Below, piece after piece: positions 62,505-64,000 of a stretch of 64,000 nt of DNA. Under the pieces are notes generated by a model. That model made no database searches. It was not told the origin of the DNA and saw only the letters and a program-made list of their open reading frames with translations. The number at the start of each line of letters is the position of its first letter. The stretch's first letter is position 1. Source of the DNA: Paracoccus gahaiensis (GTDB lineage: Bacteria; Pseudomonadota; Alphaproteobacteria; Rhodobacterales; Rhodobacteraceae); assembly GCF_005048225.1 (NCBI RefSeq), contig NZ_SUNI01000015.1, forward strand, positions 1 through 64,000, written 5' to 3'. Position numbers and translations under genes: made by a program.

Positions 62505-62725
62505 CCTGACCACCAGCCTCGGCGCCATCACTGCCAACCAGGTTGTGGTGGCGACGGGCGGCTTTGACAGCCCCATTGTGCCGCCCTATGTGGCGCGGAT
62601 ATTGACGCGGCAATCATGCATTCGCGCGATTACCTGAGGCCGCCGCGACTGCCCGAAGGTAGCACACTAACTGCGGGCACCGGCCAGTCGGCTTGCAGCT
62701 CCCCCAGATCATGAGATCGCCAGCG
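62505..62725 (+). pseudogene. Fragment of a flavin-containing monooxygenase-like protein
   Basis: One frame reads TANQVVVATGGFDSPIVPPYVARI. A second frame continues IMHSRDYLRPPRLPEG and TAGTGQSA. These match the ATGG and HSRDY..PEG...GSGQSG pattern of FAD-dependent monooxygenases (CzcO-like), interrupted by a frameshift and truncated on both sides. Confidence 0.5.
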
Positions 62726-63060
62726 TCACCGCCGGCACCTTTAACACCCGGAAGTGCTATACATCGCCGTCCGTGGTGTTGATGCAGTCATGCCACCCAG
62801 CATAGACGCCAAACTAAGCGCATTTGCTAGGCATTATTGGCGTCGCAAGACGCTTGCAGTCGATGCACTGCAACTTTGGCGTGGTACATGTTCGTGGACC
62901 CCCCGCGAGGGACCAATACGTATGGCTGCCTTCCATCTTGGTAGAATAATCGGGCACCAGCCAAACGCTCCTACTCATGTATAACTTTATTTTTTTGCAC
63001 AGATGGACCGTTCCCTCTCACAACCTCCCGTAGGGCATCAGACCACACCGCGCAAAACTA
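62726..63060. other. Intergenic region before the second ABC system
   Basis: No convincing gene. It holds the first of three TGTATRAC elements (62978-62985). Confidence 0.4.
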
Positions 63061-63108
63061 TTGACAGCCTTCATCTTTGTATAACATATTGCCGATGCTG
63101 TATGACAT
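62978..63108. promoter_or_regulatory. TGTATRACAT operator repeats and promoter
   Basis: TGTATAAC at 62978-62985, TGTATAACAT at 63078-63087 and TGTATGACAT at 63099-63108. The last two are 21 bp apart, two helical turns, and overlap a promoter of TTGACA (63061-63066) and CATATT (63085-63090). These look like regulator half-sites of the GntR or similar type. Confidence 0.5.
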
Positions 63109-63148
63109 CTGGGGAGGTTCGGGTGATCAGCAGACATGGGAGGATACA

Positions 63149-64000
63149 ATGACTGGACCCACGCGCCTACGCCTGATCGCCACTGTCTCGGCTGCTGCCT
63201 TGGGCCTGTCGGCCCCGGTGGTGCTGGCGGAAACACCTGACGACCAGCTGGTCGTCGGGTTTTCCATGACCAACATTCTGACACTGGATCCCGCTGCGAT
63301 CACCGGCAAGGAAACGGTGCAGGTCCTTGCCAACGTGTATGACGGGTTGGTCCAGCTGGACCCCGTGAACCGTACCGAAGTGCAGCCTGACCTCGCCGAA
63401 AGCTGGGAAGTCGCACCAGATGCCATGTCGATCACCTTCACCCTGCGCGACGGGGCCGAGTTCGCGTCGGGCAACCCGGTCCGGGCCGAGGATGTGGTCT
63501 GGTCGTTCCGCCGCCTGCTGACGCTGAACCTGGCGCAGGCCAGCTTCCTAAAGACCTATGGCTTTACCGCCGAAGGGGCCGAACAGGCATTTGCCGCACC
63601 TGATGACCGCACTGTCGTCGTGACCCTGCCACAAAAGATCAACCCGCAGCTGATCATCGCAACGCTTGGCATCGTTGGCCCCGGCTCGATCATCGATTCA
63701 GTTCTGGTGACCGAGAACGAGGTGGATGGCGATCTGGGAGCGGCATGGCTGGCGCAGAACTCAGCCGGGTCGGCGGCCTTTACGCTGCAGCAATGGCAGT
63801 CGAACAATCTTGCCCTGCTGACCCGCAACGACAATTTCTGGGGCGAGCCTTCGACCATGCGCCGGATCATCTGGCGCCACATCCCCGAATCACAAAGCCA
63901 GCGACTGCAGCTGGACCAGCACGATCTGGACATCGCCTTCCAGCTAGCGCCTGCCGATCTGGCCGCGCTGGAGACGACCGAAGGAGTCCAGATCCAGACC
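63149..64000 (+). CDS. ABC transporter substrate-binding protein (family 5), partial
   Basis: The frame runs from ATG 63149 (GGGAGG upstream) to the window end without a stop, giving 284 residues so far. A signal peptide (LGLSAPVVLA) is followed by the family-5 solute-binding pattern (DGLVQLDPVNRTEVQPDLAE, SWEVAPDAMSITFTLRDGAE, FTLQQWQSNNLALLTRNDNF). It differs from the protein at 41482 and probably heads a second peptide/solute import operon beyond 64 kb. Confidence 0.92.
   Translation, partial: MTGPTRLRLIATVSAAALGLSAPVVLAETPDDQLVVGFSMTNILTLDPAAITGKETVQVLANVYDGLVQLDPVNRTEVQPDLAESWEVAPDAMSITFTLRDGAEFASGNPVRAEDVVWSFRRLLTLNLAQASFLKTYGFTAEGAEQAFAAPDDRTVVVTLPQKINPQLIIATLGIVGPGSIIDSVLVTENEVDGDLGAAWLAQNSAGSAAFTLQQWQSNNLALLTRNDNFWGEPSTMRRIIWRHIPESQSQRLQLDQHDLDIAFQLAPADLAALETTEGVQIQT

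Noticed and set aside
62754-62984. 76-codon plus-strand frame
   Set aside because: It lies in decayed intergenic DNA, without ribosome binding site or coding character.
1-64000. Search for tRNA, rRNA, RepABC or other known replication genes
   Set aside because: None recognised by eye on either strand. A covariance-model scan for RNAs and a profile search for Rep proteins would be needed to exclude them.

Overview
The window looks like an accessory replicon (plasmid or integrative conjugative element) of an alphaproteobacterium in the Rhodobacterales (Paracoccus/Roseobacter type). The grounds are a GC-rich sequence, protein styles typical of that order, a complete VirB/VirD4 conjugation region beside VirC-like genes, and several IS remnants. 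No replication initiator of the RepABC, RepA or DnaA-like types and no rRNA or tRNA gene was recognised, so this is an internal segment.

Layout. (1) 1-2.0 kb: decayed IS66-family element. (2) 2.2-8.7 kb: mobilisation region with a VirC2-like protein, a VirC1/ParA-like ATPase, a repeat-rich putative oriT, an HTH-MobC protein, a VirD2-type relaxase and the VirD4 coupling protein. (3) 8.7-20.9 kb, minus strand: an H-NS-like protein and the T4SS operon, transcribed in the order 133-aa protein, transglycosylase, virB2, B3, B4, lipoprotein, virB1/B5 chimera, virB5, B8, B9, B10, B11, 195-aa protein, virB6. (4) 21-31.9 kb: a small gene, an RcgA/RcgR-like pair thought to modulate conjugation, a secreted protein plus HTH protein module, cspA, a RecD2-like helicase, an AT-hook protein and a DUF6880 protein. 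(5) 32.3-35.9 kb: two unusual operons (pentapeptide protein with a 254-aa partner; HTH with DUF3800) and a candidate sRNA. (6) 37-50.6 kb: a catabolic and transport cluster for an unidentified, probably sugar-acid substrate. It holds an Fe-alcohol dehydrogenase, a DHDPS-family aldolase, PdxA2, a cytoplasmic sialidase-like protein, a Dpp-type ABC importer, a hydratase, two SDRs, a four-carbon acid sugar kinase and a GntR regulator. (7) 51-56.8 kb: an intact IS1182-family element, a serine resolvase, a second copy of the secreted protein plus HTH module, and an AbiEii-like nucleotidyltransferase pair. (8) 57-60.3 kb: nitrosative-stress genes (DUF6522, hmp, nsrR-like, HPP-CBS). (9) 60.4-64 kb: an esterase, decayed IS256, DUF6880 and flavin monooxygenase remnants, and the start of a second peptide/solute ABC transporter.

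The most notable observations are a VirB1-like transglycosylase with a VirB5-like C-terminal region that aligns without gaps to the neighbouring VirB5; a duplicated secreted protein/HTH module whose leader hairpin differs between copies by paired changes; a promoter-to-terminator sRNA candidate beside a DUF3800 operon; a catabolic cluster combining four-carbon acid sugar enzymes with a cytoplasmic sialidase-like protein; and an RcgA-like gene whose reading frame lacks a standard start codon.
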